Origin: Nitrobacter sp035546855
GTDB lineage: Bacteria > Pseudomonadota > Alphaproteobacteria > Rhizobiales > Xanthobacteraceae
DNA: 64,000 bases
Assembly (NCBI GenBank): GCA_035546855.1
Contig: DASZVY010000007.1
Coordinates: 32,246 to 96,245 of the forward strand
Direction: 5' to 3'
Below are positions 8,053 through 16,447 of this stretch, piece by piece; positions within the stretch are counted from its first letter, which is position 1, and every line of letters begins with the position of its first letter. Both the position numbers and the translations under genes were made by a program. The notes under the pieces are model-generated. The model was not told the origin of the DNA and ran no database searches. It saw nothing but the letters and a program-made list of their open reading frames with translations.

Positions 8053-8961
8053 TCAACCGAGGACGTGGTATCGCTTGAACCACGCCTGCATCTGCTTCCA
8101 CGCATCTTCGGCGGCGTCCTTGCGGTAGCTCGGGCGATAGTCGGCATGAAAGCCGTGCGGTGCGCCGGGATAGATTTTGAAGGCCGCAACCTTGTTGTCG
8201 TCGAGCAGCGTCGCCTTCATGGCCTCGATCTGGGCCACGGAAATCCCTTGATCGGCGCCGCCGTAGAGGCCGAGCACAGGCGCTTTCATCTCGGGCGCAA
8301 GCTGCATCGGGCTCTTCGGCCAGAGCGGATTCGGCGGATCGACCAGCGGCCCGTAAAACGCCACCGCGGCCTTGAGCTCGTTGCTGTGCGCGGCATATTC
8401 CCAGACCGATCGGCCGCCCCGGCAGAAACCGATCATGCCGAGCCGCCCGGTGTCGGCGCCCCGCGATTTGGCCCAGGCCACCGTGCTGTCGAGGTCGGCC
8501 AGCAACTCGCTGTCGGGCTTGCTGTTCACCAGCGGCAGGAGCTGCGCCATGTCGGTGATCTTGGTCAGGTCGCCCTTGCGGAAATAATAGTCCGGCGCAA
8601 CCGCGAAGGCGCCGAGCTTGCCAAGCCGGCGCGTCACATCCTTGATGTATTCGTGGAGTCCGAAAATCTCCATCGCGACGACGATCACCGGCGGATGCGC
8701 GACGCCCTTGGGCGCGGCGTAGTATCCGGGCATGCCGCCGCCGCGCACGGGAATCTTGACGTCACCGGCGTCGAGGCCCTCGGTGTCGGTCTTGATGACG
8801 TCTGCGCGCACGGGGCCGGCGGCCAGCGTGTAGCCGGCTGCCGTGGCGGCCGACGCCGTCATGAAGCCGCGCCGCGACAAGGGAGGTGTTCGGGTCAATC
8901 CGACCACGTCGGAGGTCTGCAATGGATCTGTCGTTGTCGTCGGTCTCCGTTCGACGCTCAT
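8053..8961 (-). CDS. dienelactone hydrolase family protein, Tat-exported
   Basis: A 302-residue alpha/beta hydrolase of the dienelactone hydrolase family. The N-terminus has a twin-arginine signal, SRRGFM at residues 29-34, followed by a hydrophobic stretch ending near residue 53, so the enzyme should be folded in the cytoplasm and exported to the periplasm. The catalytic triad is C180 in the GFCRGG elbow, D237 in GGADQG and H269 in PHGF; a cysteine nucleophile is the mark of this family. The prototype opens dienelactones in chloroaromatic breakdown, but exported members are usually of unknown substrate. It is divergent from the FKBP gene. Confidence 0.92.
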   Translation of the reverse strand: MSVERRPTTTTDPLQTSDVVGLTRTPPLSRRGFMTASAATAAGYTLAAGPVRADVIKTDTEGLDAGDVKIPVRGGGMPGYYAAPKGVAHPPVIVVAMEIFGLHEYIKDVTRRLGKLGAFAVAPDYYFRKGDLTKITDMAQLLPLVNSKPDSELLADLDSTVAWAKSRGADTGRLGMIGFCRGGRSVWEYAAHSNELKAAVAFYGPLVDPPNPLWPKSPMQLAPEMKAPVLGLYGGADQGISVAQIEAMKATLLDDNKVAAFKIYPGAPHGFHADYRPSYRKDAAEDAWKQMQAWFKRYHVLG

Positions 8962-9132
8962 TCAGCCGCTTCGACCGCGGGAACGCAAGTCACGCGGCTG
9001 CGAGGGCGCAATGTTCCACCGGAGTTCTCCTCGCAAATGTTGCAAACCCGCGCGGTGAAGTTTCCGATTCCATGCCACTGGCGGCCACCGCCGAGGTCGG
9101 CTAGAGAGGCGAGGGACAACAGGGAACGAAGA

Positions 9133-9609
9133 ATGCGGATGTTTTCCGGCGCACGCACCTTTCGCGGCCTTCGCGCCGTGGCACTGGCGATCGCGGTCTC
9201 CGGCCTCGCCATGCTCGGCGCGTCCACTACAGCAGCGGCACAACCCGCGGGGAAAATCATGACCACACCATCGGGACTTCAGATCGCCGACATCAAGGTT
9301 GGCACAGGCGCGACGCCGAAGCCGGGCCAGATCTGCGTGATGCACTACACTGGCTGGCTCGACGAGAACGGTCACAAGGGCAAGAAGTTCGACAGTTCGG
9401 TCGACCGCAACGAGCCGTTCGAATTTGCCATCGGCAAGCACCAGGTCATCGCGGGTTGGGACGAGGGCGTCGCGACCATGAAGGTCGGCGGCAAGCGGAC
9501 GCTCGTCATACCCCCGGCGCTGGGTTATGGCGCGCGCGGCGCCGGCGGCGTCATTCCGCCGAATGCGACGCTGATCTTCGATGTCGAACTGCTCGACGTG
9601 AAGGGATAA
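9133..9609 (+). CDS. FKBP-type peptidyl-prolyl isomerase, exported
   Basis: A 158-residue FKBP. ATG 9133 follows AGGGA at 9121-9125 and begins a signal peptide (RTFRGLRAVALAIAVSGLAM) cleaved near residue 36. The FKBP domain fills residues 42-158: VMHYTGWL, the FDSSVDRNEPFEF strand pair, VIAGWDEGV and the LGYGARGAGGVIPPNATL loop that forms the active-site pocket. It should catalyse cis-trans isomerisation of prolyl bonds in periplasmic proteins. It is probably monocistronic and diverges from the dienelactone hydrolase gene. Confidence 0.95.
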   Translation: MRMFSGARTFRGLRAVALAIAVSGLAMLGASTTAAAQPAGKIMTTPSGLQIADIKVGTGATPKPGQICVMHYTGWLDENGHKGKKFDSSVDRNEPFEFAIGKHQVIAGWDEGVATMKVGGKRTLVIPPALGYGARGAGGVIPPNATLIFDVELLDVKG

Positions 9610-9685
9610 AGACAGCAGCCTTCAGGGCAGGAAGGTTCGCCCCGCTTCGGTGCATGGCGGACTTTTCATGTCGGACCGAACACGC

Positions 9686-10507
9686 TTAGTCGGCGTGCGG
9701 AATATTCGAGAGCCGCAGCAGAGCCGGTCGATAGGGCGGATAGGGATCGTCGTCCTCCGGAATGGCGCAGCGGCCGAATTCCTTCCTGATGCGGTGAATT
9801 TCAGCGATGCGGTCGTTCAGCCGCTGCAAATGCTCCGGCGATCTCGCCTTCCAGTAGCGGAAGGTCTCCGATGTGACAGCGATGAATGCCGTGCCGAACA
9901 GTGTCGGCTCGGGGACGATGGTCCGGCCCAGCAGCAGGAATTTGTCCTCCGCGCCGACGGCAATCAGGGTCGCGTAGCCGCGGCCTCCGCTCATCCTAAG
10001 TCCATTCAGCGACCACTCGCGCAACTTGCTGAAATAGGGCTCCTGCTGCCACCGCTCGGGCCACCTCGGATCGACCTGGACGTTGACCGCGTCCTGGCTG
10101 AAATGCACGACCATGCCCGCCGTCTCGGGAAACCATTCGTCGCCGAGATGGCCCTGAATCCATGCGCAGTTGAAGGATCGACACATTTGCGGACGGTCGT
10201 CGTAGATGCGGCATCCCTTGCCGGCCTCGCAATGCTGGCACCACGTGTTCACGGCTTTGCCGACGTCGGCGACCTCGAGCAAGGTGCAGCACTGCGAGCA
10301 GGTTCCGCATTGCCGGGCAGGTGTTGCGCGCGACGCGCCAGGCGTCTGGAATCCCGCATCGTTGCGAAGCAGCAGCTTCTGTTTTTCCAGCGCGCGAATG
10401 GCCCGCTCGACTTTGAGGCGGGACAATCCGGTTGCATCGATCACGCCCTTGATTGTCGTCGCGCCGCGTTCGACGGCGCGAACCACCTCGGATGTCACTT
10501 CATCCAT
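9686..10507 (-). CDS. YkgJ-type cysteine-cluster protein with N-terminal winged helix
   Basis: A 273-residue protein. Residues 1-60 look like a winged helix (VIDATGLSRLKVERAIRAL as helix-turn-helix, then LLLRND as wing). The rest is the YkgJ / CxxCxxCC cluster domain: C67, C70, C73, C74, then C90, C93, C99, C109 and C114, a set thought to bind zinc or an iron-sulphur centre. The function of YkgJ proteins is poorly known. The fusion of a DNA-binding-like module to the cysteine cluster suggests a metal- or redox-responsive regulator, which is inference. It converges on the FKBP gene. Confidence 0.85.
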   Translation of the reverse strand: MDEVTSEVVRAVERGATTIKGVIDATGLSRLKVERAIRALEKQKLLLRNDAGFQTPGASRATPARQCGTCSQCCTLLEVADVGKAVNTWCQHCEAGKGCRIYDDRPQMCRSFNCAWIQGHLGDEWFPETAGMVVHFSQDAVNVQVDPRWPERWQQEPYFSKLREWSLNGLRMSGGRGYATLIAVGAEDKFLLLGRTIVPEPTLFGTAFIAVTSETFRYWKARSPEHLQRLNDRIAEIHRIRKEFGRCAIPEDDDPYPPYRPALLRLSNIPHAD

Positions 10508-10990
10508 TTTTTTGTTCTTCGTATTTTTGCTTGTTGGGCGCGATATTCCGTCGATTCACGCGCGGATCAATCCGCTGCTGGATCGCACGCCCATGTGATT
10601 GGCGCATGCCAGACGATTACCGCCGGCCGTTCGATGAATGCGAACGAAAGGACGCTCGATCTGCTGCTTTTCGCGGGGAATTCATCGATCCGTCACGCGG
10701 GCACGGACCCTGCGCGCACCGATGCTCACGAAGTTGTGTGGGGAGGCGCGTTTATCCTTCATCCGCCGCCGGCGTGCGCTGGTCGCGCTACGCGTTCATG
10801 CGCCCTGCGGGCCTCCGCGGATCGAAATCGGAATCACATCGTGCGGAGAGGTCGGCTCGCGCGCAATTCCACGGCGGGCTTTCCCAAAAAGGTGCGGCCA
10901 GCCTTTTGGGGGAAGGCTGGCCGCGCGCGACCCGGTCCGGGACGGGGAGGGGTGGGGTAAGACCGGCTCGCGTGTCTCGATATCCTGTCG
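10508..10990. other. intergenic region with hairpin and G-rich tract
   Basis: No convincing gene. It contains a strong hairpin at 10895-10923 (11-base arms CGGCCAGCCTT) and, at 10939-10957, a tract with four closely spaced runs of three or four G that fits a G-quadruplex. A short reading frame on the plus strand (10638-10994) lacks a start signal and normal codon use. Part of the G-rich tract recurs at 13530-13544. Confidence 0.6.
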
Positions 10991-11626
10991 TTAGCGGGCG
11001 CTTGCCGTGGCAATCGCCGGATTGACGTCGCCCAGCGAGACCCAGACATCAGGGTCGCTCTGCGACTGCCGCTTGACGTAGCGGTAGCCGGTCTCGGTCC
11101 AGGCCACGACGTTTTCGTTCTCGTTGTCGAGAATGAATTCGCCCCTGTCCGTCTTCACCGTGAGCACCGCGTGGCCTTCGCCCTGCTTGTCGCGCACCAC
11201 CGTCATCAAAAGGGCTTCGCGCGGCCAGCCGGCGTCGATCAGCATCTTGCGTTTCAGCAGGGCGTAATCCTCGCAATCGCCGTAACCGTCGGTCGGGATC
11301 GACCACTTCTCGACGACGCCCCAGTGATCCATGTCGGTCATCGGCTTGATCTTCTCGTTGACCCAGTGATTGACCTTCTGCAAATCACGCCACGCCGTCT
11401 GCGTCATCACGACGTCGCGGGCCTGCGTCTTGCCGCCGCCGCACTGGTCGGGATTGTCCGCACAGAATTGCACCCAGCCGATCGGTGCCCGCGTGGTATT
11501 CCCGAGACTTGCGTAAAGCTGGCCCGCGGAGTGTTGCGGTCCTTCGCCTGCGCTTGCTGCTGTCGTCAGTCCCCATAGGATGGCTGCAACAGCCAGCCCC
11601 ATGCCGTGTCCCCTGTTCCCGAACAT
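10991..11626 (-). CDS. transglutaminase-like cysteine peptidase (BTLCP)
   Basis: A 211-residue exported protein with a signal peptide in residues 1-26 (LAVAAILWGLTTAASA). The papain-like triad is C118 in GDCEDY, H152 in GEGHAVL and D167 in ILDNEN, which is the bacterial transglutaminase-like cysteine proteinase (BTLCP, DUF920) family. The best-known member, LapG of Pseudomonas, cuts a surface adhesin when c-di-GMP is low. Alphaproteobacterial members are widespread. A tandem PilZ protein, itself a c-di-GMP receptor type, is encoded just upstream on the same strand, which suits a signalling role, but no LapD or large adhesin gene is visible here. Confidence 0.9.
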   Translation of the reverse strand: MFGNRGHGMGLAVAAILWGLTTAASAGEGPQHSAGQLYASLGNTTRAPIGWVQFCADNPDQCGGGKTQARDVVMTQTAWRDLQKVNHWVNEKIKPMTDMDHWGVVEKWSIPTDGYGDCEDYALLKRKMLIDAGWPREALLMTVVRDKQGEGHAVLTVKTDRGEFILDNENENVVAWTETGYRYVKRQSQSDPDVWVSLGDVNPAIATASAR

Positions 11627-11755
11627 TGTGGCCCCCGTTTCTTGTTGGGACCACTCGTCGCACAGAGGATTTGCGCCGCCGCTAAATCAACCAAGTACAG
11701 TTGAGGCGAATACAAGTAAAAGTCGGCGCGAATTCGAACTATACTTGAGATGAAT

Positions 11756-11775
11756 TTGATTCAAATTTGAATCAA
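11756..11775. promoter_or_regulatory. 20-base perfect palindrome, probable operator
   Basis: TTGATTCAAATTTGAATCAA is perfectly self-complementary, in an AT-rich island 130 bases upstream of the BTLCP peptidase gene start. A weaker TTTGAGTCAAA follows at 11782-11792. This is the form of a site for a dimeric regulator. Confidence 0.55.
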
Positions 11776-11956
11776 TCCGGTTTGAGTCAAACTTGACGCA
11801 TTCATCGCGAAAACCGCTTGGCATATGGGTTTCTGCGCCGGAACGCGCGCCGCGTTAACCGCGTGGCGCCGGTCGCCACGCCACATAGGCAAGCGTTTTG
11901 GCCGGTCGCCGACCGGCCGATGCGCTGGATCGGGAGGAATTTGTGCGTCCCGGCGT

Positions 11957-12571
11957 TTACCGGGTGGTGACGCTCTCTTCAAGAGTGTCGGGATGCTGCT
12001 CGTGCACGAACTCGAGCGCGAAGCCTTCCTCGAGGTGGCGGACCACCCGCGCCTGCACCTTGCCGAGCGCGACCTGGGATTTCAGCGGCGGCCGGTGCTC
12101 GGCGGCGATGGCGGCGCCCGACAGCGACATGTCGATGATCCGGCATGTCATCTGCCTTCCGTCTTCGAGGGTGAGGACGGCGATCGGGTTGCGCGGCACG
12201 ATACGGTCGTGGCGGCGGTCCTCGGGCAGATTGAGGATGTCGCGGTTGGCGAGCCAGGTGAGCTGCGCGGCGAGCTTGTCGCGCTTGCGGGGCGTCGCGC
12301 CGACCGTCATGGCGAAGCCGTTGTCGATGATGCGGGTGATCTTGCCTTCGACCCGGCCGATATGATCGAGATAGGCCACCACGCGGTCGCCGACATTGCC
12401 GATGCCCGGCGCGAGCATGGCGAGGCCGCCCGGCGACATGTTGACGACCTGGCAGGGATATTCGCGGCGATCGGGCAGCATGTAGCGGCCGAGCAGGTGG
12501 ACTTTCACGCGCTGGAAGCGGCGGCGCTCATCCGGCACCGGAAGACTGGATTGTTTTTGCGCCAAAGCCAT
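11957..12571 (-). CDS. tandem PilZ domain protein
   Basis: A 204-residue protein from ATG 12571; an in-frame TTG at 12607 would add 12 residues. It contains two PilZ-like barrels. The first has RRRFQR at 16-21, fitting the RxxxR half of the c-di-GMP motif, and NMSPGG at 44-49 in place of D/NxSxxG. The second has DMSLSG near residue 150, but its arginine motif is weak, so it may only dimerise. PilZ proteins bind c-di-GMP and control motility, polysaccharide or adhesion. The BTLCP peptidase gene lies downstream on the same strand after a 330-base gap. Confidence 0.9.
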   Translation of the reverse strand: MALAQKQSSLPVPDERRRFQRVKVHLLGRYMLPDRREYPCQVVNMSPGGLAMLAPGIGNVGDRVVAYLDHIGRVEGKITRIIDNGFAMTVGATPRKRDKLAAQLTWLANRDILNLPEDRRHDRIVPRNPIAVLTLEDGRQMTCRIIDMSLSGAAIAAEHRPPLKSQVALGKVQARVVRHLEEGFALEFVHEQHPDTLEESVTTR

Positions 12572-12625
12572 TGTTGCTGCCGGTCGGCCGGAACTCGGTA
12601 TGGTCAAACCCTACGGCTGGCAAGG

Positions 12626-12640
12626 TTAACGCACCGTTAG
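12626..12640. promoter_or_regulatory. degenerate CtrA-type box
   Basis: TTAACGCACCGTTAG matches TTAA-N7-TTAA at seven of eight core positions. It is 55 bases upstream of the PilZ gene start. Confidence 0.3.
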
Positions 12641-12687
12641 CAGCCCCCGGCGGTTGCGGCAACCGGCGTCTTTCCGGGCGGTCGGAT

Positions 12688-13245
12688 TCAGCGCAGCCCC
12701 TCGTAGACCATGAAGCCGCGCGCGATCGCGAGCTTCTTCAGAACGCGCGGCACGAAACGTTGCGGGGGGTGATTCATGTAGCGCCATGAGGTGAGGGTGA
12801 ATGCGCCGAGCAACTCGCCGTCATGCTGCATCGGAGCCAGCAATCCGGTCATGCTGATCGGGGTATTGGCCCGCGCGGCAAAGGGTAGCAGCAGCAGTTC
12901 GAGATAGGCCGTGGTCCCGCCCGCGGATGCGGCCGTGACGCCGGCGACCGCGGCCATCGTTTCTTCGGACACCACGCCCAGGATCTCGTTGATTTCACGC
13001 CGGCTCGCCGTCGCGAACAGATCCGGAAGATTCTCGCCCTTGAGGTCGCGGCCGAGCAGGGCGCAAACCCGGGTTCCCGCCACCCGGAACGGGTAGCCAT
13101 GTCGCGGGTCCAGCGAAAGCACGAAGATATCGCCGAGCAGGCCGCGCACGGCGCCTGGCTCGACCGCGCTCCGGTCGGGAGCGCGCGCACCATTCCGCTT
13201 TTCATCCCAATAGGCGAAGAATTCGCGGCTGGCTGGATGTTTCAT
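12688..13245 (-). CDS. PAS domain protein (PAS_5 family)
   Basis: A 185-residue protein starting at ATG 13245. It matches the alphaproteobacterial PAS_5 family: an N-terminal YWDEKRNG segment, then RGLLGDIFVLSLD, the YPFRVAGTRVCALLGRDLKG core, an ELLLLPF strand, LLAPM and a C-terminal basic helix. Such proteins consist of a PAS domain alone; their ligand is unknown, and they are thought to act as sensors in signalling. There is no output domain. A perfect CtrA-type box lies 149 bases upstream. Confidence 0.85.
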   Translation of the reverse strand: MKHPASREFFAYWDEKRNGARAPDRSAVEPGAVRGLLGDIFVLSLDPRHGYPFRVAGTRVCALLGRDLKGENLPDLFATASRREINEILGVVSEETMAAVAGVTAASAGGTTAYLELLLLPFAARANTPISMTGLLAPMQHDGELLGAFTLTSWRYMNHPPQRFVPRVLKKLAIARGFMVYEGLR

Positions 13246-13393
13246 GACCTGGACTGTCCCGGCCGCGGCCGGAAGCGGACACTTCTGTCCCGCTTCCGGG
13301 CGTCGCGGCGCCCGTTTTCCGTTGTGCCGGAGGGACGGTGCAGCGTCCATGCCATTGGCGGATTTGGCGCCGCCGGTCCCCGTCTTTGTGGCG

Positions 13394-13409
13394 TTAACGT
13401 TAAATTAAC
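13394..13409. promoter_or_regulatory. CtrA-type box TTAA-N7-TTAAC
   Basis: TTAACGTTAAATTAAC fits the full TTAA-N7-TTAAC consensus and is nearly palindromic, so it reads in both directions. It faces the PAS_5 gene on one side and, on the other, a stretch with no ORF that ends in a plus-strand terminator at 13577-13606. Confidence 0.55.
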
Positions 13410-13576
13410 TATGGGGTTGGCCCTTTTGGCGAGGCCGGTATGGTCCGACCGTTCTCCATTCTCGCCGGTTGTCTCCAGGGCCGGCGTGGCAGTCACGGGC
13501 AGATTGGCGTCGAACAGAACCGGTCGGCGCGGGGAGGGGTGGGGAAGACCCAGCGGCAAGACCGGTCAGGACATAG

Positions 13577-13606
13577 GGGAGGGCTTTCTCAGGGCCCTCC
13601 CTTTTT
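13577..13606 (+). terminator. intrinsic terminator, no ORF upstream
   Basis: Arms GGGAGGGC (13577-13584) and GCCCTCCC (13594-13601) are followed at once by TTTTT. It is oriented to stop plus-strand transcription, but no plus-strand gene ends here; the nearest upstream signal is the CtrA-type box at 13394. Confidence 0.7.
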
Positions 13607-13752
13607 CACGGTCGATCCCCCGGCCGGATCACGTGTCCTGGTCCATGACCACAATGCAGCCCCATGGCGGGAACGCTTTCGCTTGCGCAGCATGGCCAAG
13701 CCGCCTATTGGGGCCCATCGCTCCCGTGAGCGCGCATATGGACAGTTGAACA

Positions 13753-14529
13753 TTGGACTCCCCGGCCAAGCCGCGCGAACCGATCCTGACCCTGCCGGGG
13801 GCGCTGACGGCCTATATCGGGCTGCTGGTCGTCATCCATGCCATCCGCATGCTGCTGCCGACCGATCTGGAATACTGGACCATCGAGGTCTTCGGCTTCA
13901 TTCCGCTGCGCTACGATTCCATGGTGCTGGCCACTCCGTTCCCCGGCGGCGCCGGCGCCAAGATCTGGACCTTCGTCACCTATTCGCTGCTGCACGCCAA
14001 CCTCAGCCATATCGGCTTCAACATCCTCTGGCTGCTGCCGTTCGGCAGCGCCGTGGCCCGCCGCTTCGGGGCTGTTCGATTCTTTCTGTTCATGGCGGTG
14101 ACGGCGGTCGCCGGCGCGTTGGCGCATCTCGTCACCCACGCGCACGGCCTCGCGCCGATGATCGGCGCGTCGGCCTCGGTTTCGGGCGCCATGGCGGCGG
14201 CGATCCGCTTCGCTTTCGTCCGCGGCAGCTTCCTGTCGTTCCGCAACAGCGCCGATGCGGATGCCGCGGCGCGGGTGCCGGCCCTGCCGCTGACGCGGGC
14301 GTTGCGCAATCCGAGGGTGCTGGCGTTCCTGGCGATCTGGTTCGGCGTCAACATCATTTTCGGAATCGGATCGATCGCCATCGGCGCCGAAGGTGGAACC
14401 GTGGCCTGGCAGGCGCACATCGGCGGCTTTTTCGCCGGCCTCGTGCTGTTTTCGCTGTTCGATCCGATTCCGCGCCACGCTCCGAGCGCCGGGCAACTGC
14501 CGGCCGGGGACGCGCCGGACCGCATGTGA
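13753..14529 (+). CDS. rhomboid family intramembrane serine protease
   Basis: A 258-residue polytopic membrane protein. It starts at TTG 13753; an ATG nearby (13738) is out of frame and stops at once. The rhomboid signatures are present: HxxxxHxxxN as H81-H86-N90 in helix 2, the active serine S140 in the GAS elbow of helix 4, and a catalytic histidine in WQAHIGGFFAG of helix 6. The usual glycine after the serine is Ala (GASAS rather than GASGA). These enzymes cut transmembrane proteins within the membrane; the bacterial substrate is unknown. It is a single gene upstream of the CBS-domain gene. Confidence 0.92.
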   Translation: MDSPAKPREPILTLPGALTAYIGLLVVIHAIRMLLPTDLEYWTIEVFGFIPLRYDSMVLATPFPGGAGAKIWTFVTYSLLHANLSHIGFNILWLLPFGSAVARRFGAVRFFLFMAVTAVAGALAHLVTHAHGLAPMIGASASVSGAMAAAIRFAFVRGSFLSFRNSADADAAARVPALPLTRALRNPRVLAFLAIWFGVNIIFGIGSIAIGAEGGTVAWQAHIGGFFAGLVLFSLFDPIPRHAPSAGQLPAGDAPDRM

Positions 14530-14732
14530 CGACCTCCGCTTGCCGAACGGCGCAATCTTGGCCATCATCATGTTGTTTCAGGCGACTCCGGCTCGCGTGA
14601 AGAGACTCTGGTGAAGAACGTGGCGCTTTGGCTTCATGCGCCTGAACAAAATGAACGCGAGATTGTTGCCTGAAGGCTGAAGATCAGCGGGTTGCGCCGG
14701 CTTGCCGCGCAGCCGTCCTTAAGGAGGCGACA

Positions 14733-15161
14733 ATGACGGTACGAGCGATCCTCAACGCCAAGGGCCACAACGTCGTAAGCATCGAGCCGGACGCGAAGCT
14801 CTCGGCGGCCATCAACCTTCTGTCCGAGCGGCGCATCGGCGCGGTTCTGGTCATGAGCGGCACCCACGTCGATGGCATCCTGTCGGAACGCGACATCGTG
14901 CGCGCGCTCGGCCAGCGCGGCGCGGCCGCACTCGATGATCCCGTCAGCGCGGTGATGACGCGCAAGGTCGTGCATTGCGGTCCGTCGGATACGGTTGCGG
15001 GCCTCATGGAGGTGATGACGACGGGTAAATTCCGCCATCTCCCTGTGATGGAGGATGGCCGGCTTGTCGGGCTGGTCTCGATCGGCGACGTCGTGAAGCT
15101 GCGCGTCACCGAATACGAGCAGGAGCAGGAAGCGCTACGCGACTACATCAAGACGGCCTGA
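14733..15161 (+). CDS. CBS-domain pair protein
   Basis: A 142-residue protein made of two CBS domains (about residues 7-62 and 74-130). Each ends in the typical LVGLVSIGDVVK / VDGILSERDIVRAL strand-helix. CBS pairs bind adenosine nucleotides and act as energy or redox sensors, usually on a partner enzyme. No catalytic domain is attached. AAGGAGG at 14719-14725 is a strong ribosome-binding site seven bases before ATG 14733, which fixes the start. Confidence 0.95.
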   Translation: MTVRAILNAKGHNVVSIEPDAKLSAAINLLSERRIGAVLVMSGTHVDGILSERDIVRALGQRGAAALDDPVSAVMTRKVVHCGPSDTVAGLMEVMTTGKFRHLPVMEDGRLVGLVSIGDVVKLRVTEYEQEQEALRDYIKTA

Positions 15162-15173
15162 CCGGCTCGCTGG

Positions 15174-16217
15174 TCAGGTCGCGTCGCCGGCCGTGGCGCT
15201 CGAAGCGGCGGAGGGCGCGAGGATTTCGATGGCCTCGACGATCGCCTCGATGGTCCGATCGGCGGCGCGCATGCCGTGCGCGATCAGATCGTCGGCGCGG
15301 TGGAAGTCGAACCAGCCGATCTGGCCGACGCGTGGCGATATCAGGAGATCGGGCGGATCGCCGGCGAGGCGGGCGCGGGTGATGCGGTCCTGCATGATGT
15401 TGAAGGCGTCGACCATCACCGTCGAAATTCCGGGGCGGCCGCCGCCGCCGAAGAATTCGCGCTTCACCGTCCGCTCGGCCGAGAAGAAGCGGCCCAGCCT
15501 GCGCTTGGGCGGCGCGGCTTCTTCGGCGACTTCCTCCGCCGGCGCTTCCGGCGCGGTGCCGTGCGAGAAAATCGTGGTGCTGTGGCCGAACACGTCGCTT
15601 GAGAGGTTGGCCGCGATCACGATCTCCGCGCCTAGCGCGCGCGCGGTCGAGACCGGCACCGGATTGACCATGGCGCCATCGACCAGCCAGCGGTCTCCGA
15701 TCAAGATCGGCGCGAAGATCCCGGGGAGCGCATAGGACGCCCGCATCGCATCGACGATGCGGCCGTGGGTCAGCCAGATTTCATGTCCGGTGCGGATCTC
15801 GGTGGCCACGCTGGCGTATTTCAGCGGCAGGTCCTCGATCAGGGTCTGTCCGAGCGAAGCCTCAAGCTGCGCGGCAAGCTTGCCGCCGCCGATCAGCCCC
15901 GAGCCATTCAGGCGGATGTCGAGATAGCTCAAGATATTGCGCGGCTGGAGACTGCGGGCCCACTCCTCGAGGGTGTCGAGATGTCCTGCGGCATAGGCGC
16001 CGCCGACCACCGCGCCGATCGAGGTGCCGACCACGACGTTCGGGACGATGCCGTGGGCGATTAGCGACCGAAGAATGCCGATATGGGCGAAGCCGCGGGC
16101 CGCTCCGCCGCCGAGCGCGAGGCCGATGACAGGCCGCCGGACGCTGCCCAACCCCACCTTGTCGTGGCCCGACGCTCCGTTTCCGCTCTGGCCGCGGCCC
16201 CTCAAACTCTCAAGCAC
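15174..16217 (-). CDS. patatin-like phospholipase (RssA type)
   Basis: A 347-residue patatin-family hydrolase. The oxyanion loop GGGAARG is at residues 36-42, the nucleophile S66 is in GTSIG, and the second dyad residue D180 is in DGAM. The start is GTG 16217; no ATG lies nearby in frame. After the catalytic core there is an insert rich in Pro, Glu and Ala (residues about 215-240), then a C-terminal segment that ends in a low-complexity Ala/Ser tail. The family (RssA/NTE-like) cleaves acyl chains from phospholipids; the substrate is unknown. It converges on the CBS gene with a 12-base gap. Confidence 0.92.
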   Translation of the reverse strand: MLESLRGRGQSGNGASGHDKVGLGSVRRPVIGLALGGGAARGFAHIGILRSLIAHGIVPNVVVGTSIGAVVGGAYAAGHLDTLEEWARSLQPRNILSYLDIRLNGSGLIGGGKLAAQLEASLGQTLIEDLPLKYASVATEIRTGHEIWLTHGRIVDAMRASYALPGIFAPILIGDRWLVDGAMVNPVPVSTARALGAEIVIAANLSSDVFGHSTTIFSHGTAPEAPAEEVAEEAAPPKRRLGRFFSAERTVKREFFGGGGRPGISTVMVDAFNIMQDRITRARLAGDPPDLLISPRVGQIGWFDFHRADDLIAHGMRAADRTIEAIVEAIEILAPSAASSATAGDAT

Positions 16218-16266
16218 GATGAATGATCCTGACGCGTGGTTGGTGGTGTGATGCTGATGGCGTGAC

Positions 16267-16279
16267 GTGCATTATGCAC
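16267..16279. promoter_or_regulatory. short perfect palindrome between divergent genes
   Basis: GTGCATTATGCAC has six-base perfect arms around a single T. It lies 50 bases upstream of the patatin gene and 168 bases upstream of the next plus-strand gene. It could be an operator; nothing identifies the regulator. Confidence 0.3.
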
Positions 16280-16447
16280 CACAAACGCCTGCGCGGCACG
16301 ATTTGTGCCTCGCACGATCCCGCGTAGGCGGGAATTATGACTGCAAGGCGACGCGCATGGCCGCTTTTGCCGACGCCCGGAGATATTGCCGGCGGATCCC
16401 GGACAGATGGCTTGAATTTGCCGCGTTTTCGGGGAAAAACCGCTGCC

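Noticed and set aside
10638..10994. 118-residue plus-strand ORF
   Set aside because: No ribosome-binding site, Arg/Cys-rich shadow-like composition, and it runs through a hairpin and G-rich tract.
13440..14600. 386-residue plus-strand ORF overlapping the rhomboid gene
   Set aside because: It is out of frame with the rhomboid protein, which shows all family motifs; composition is Arg/Gly/Ala-rich.
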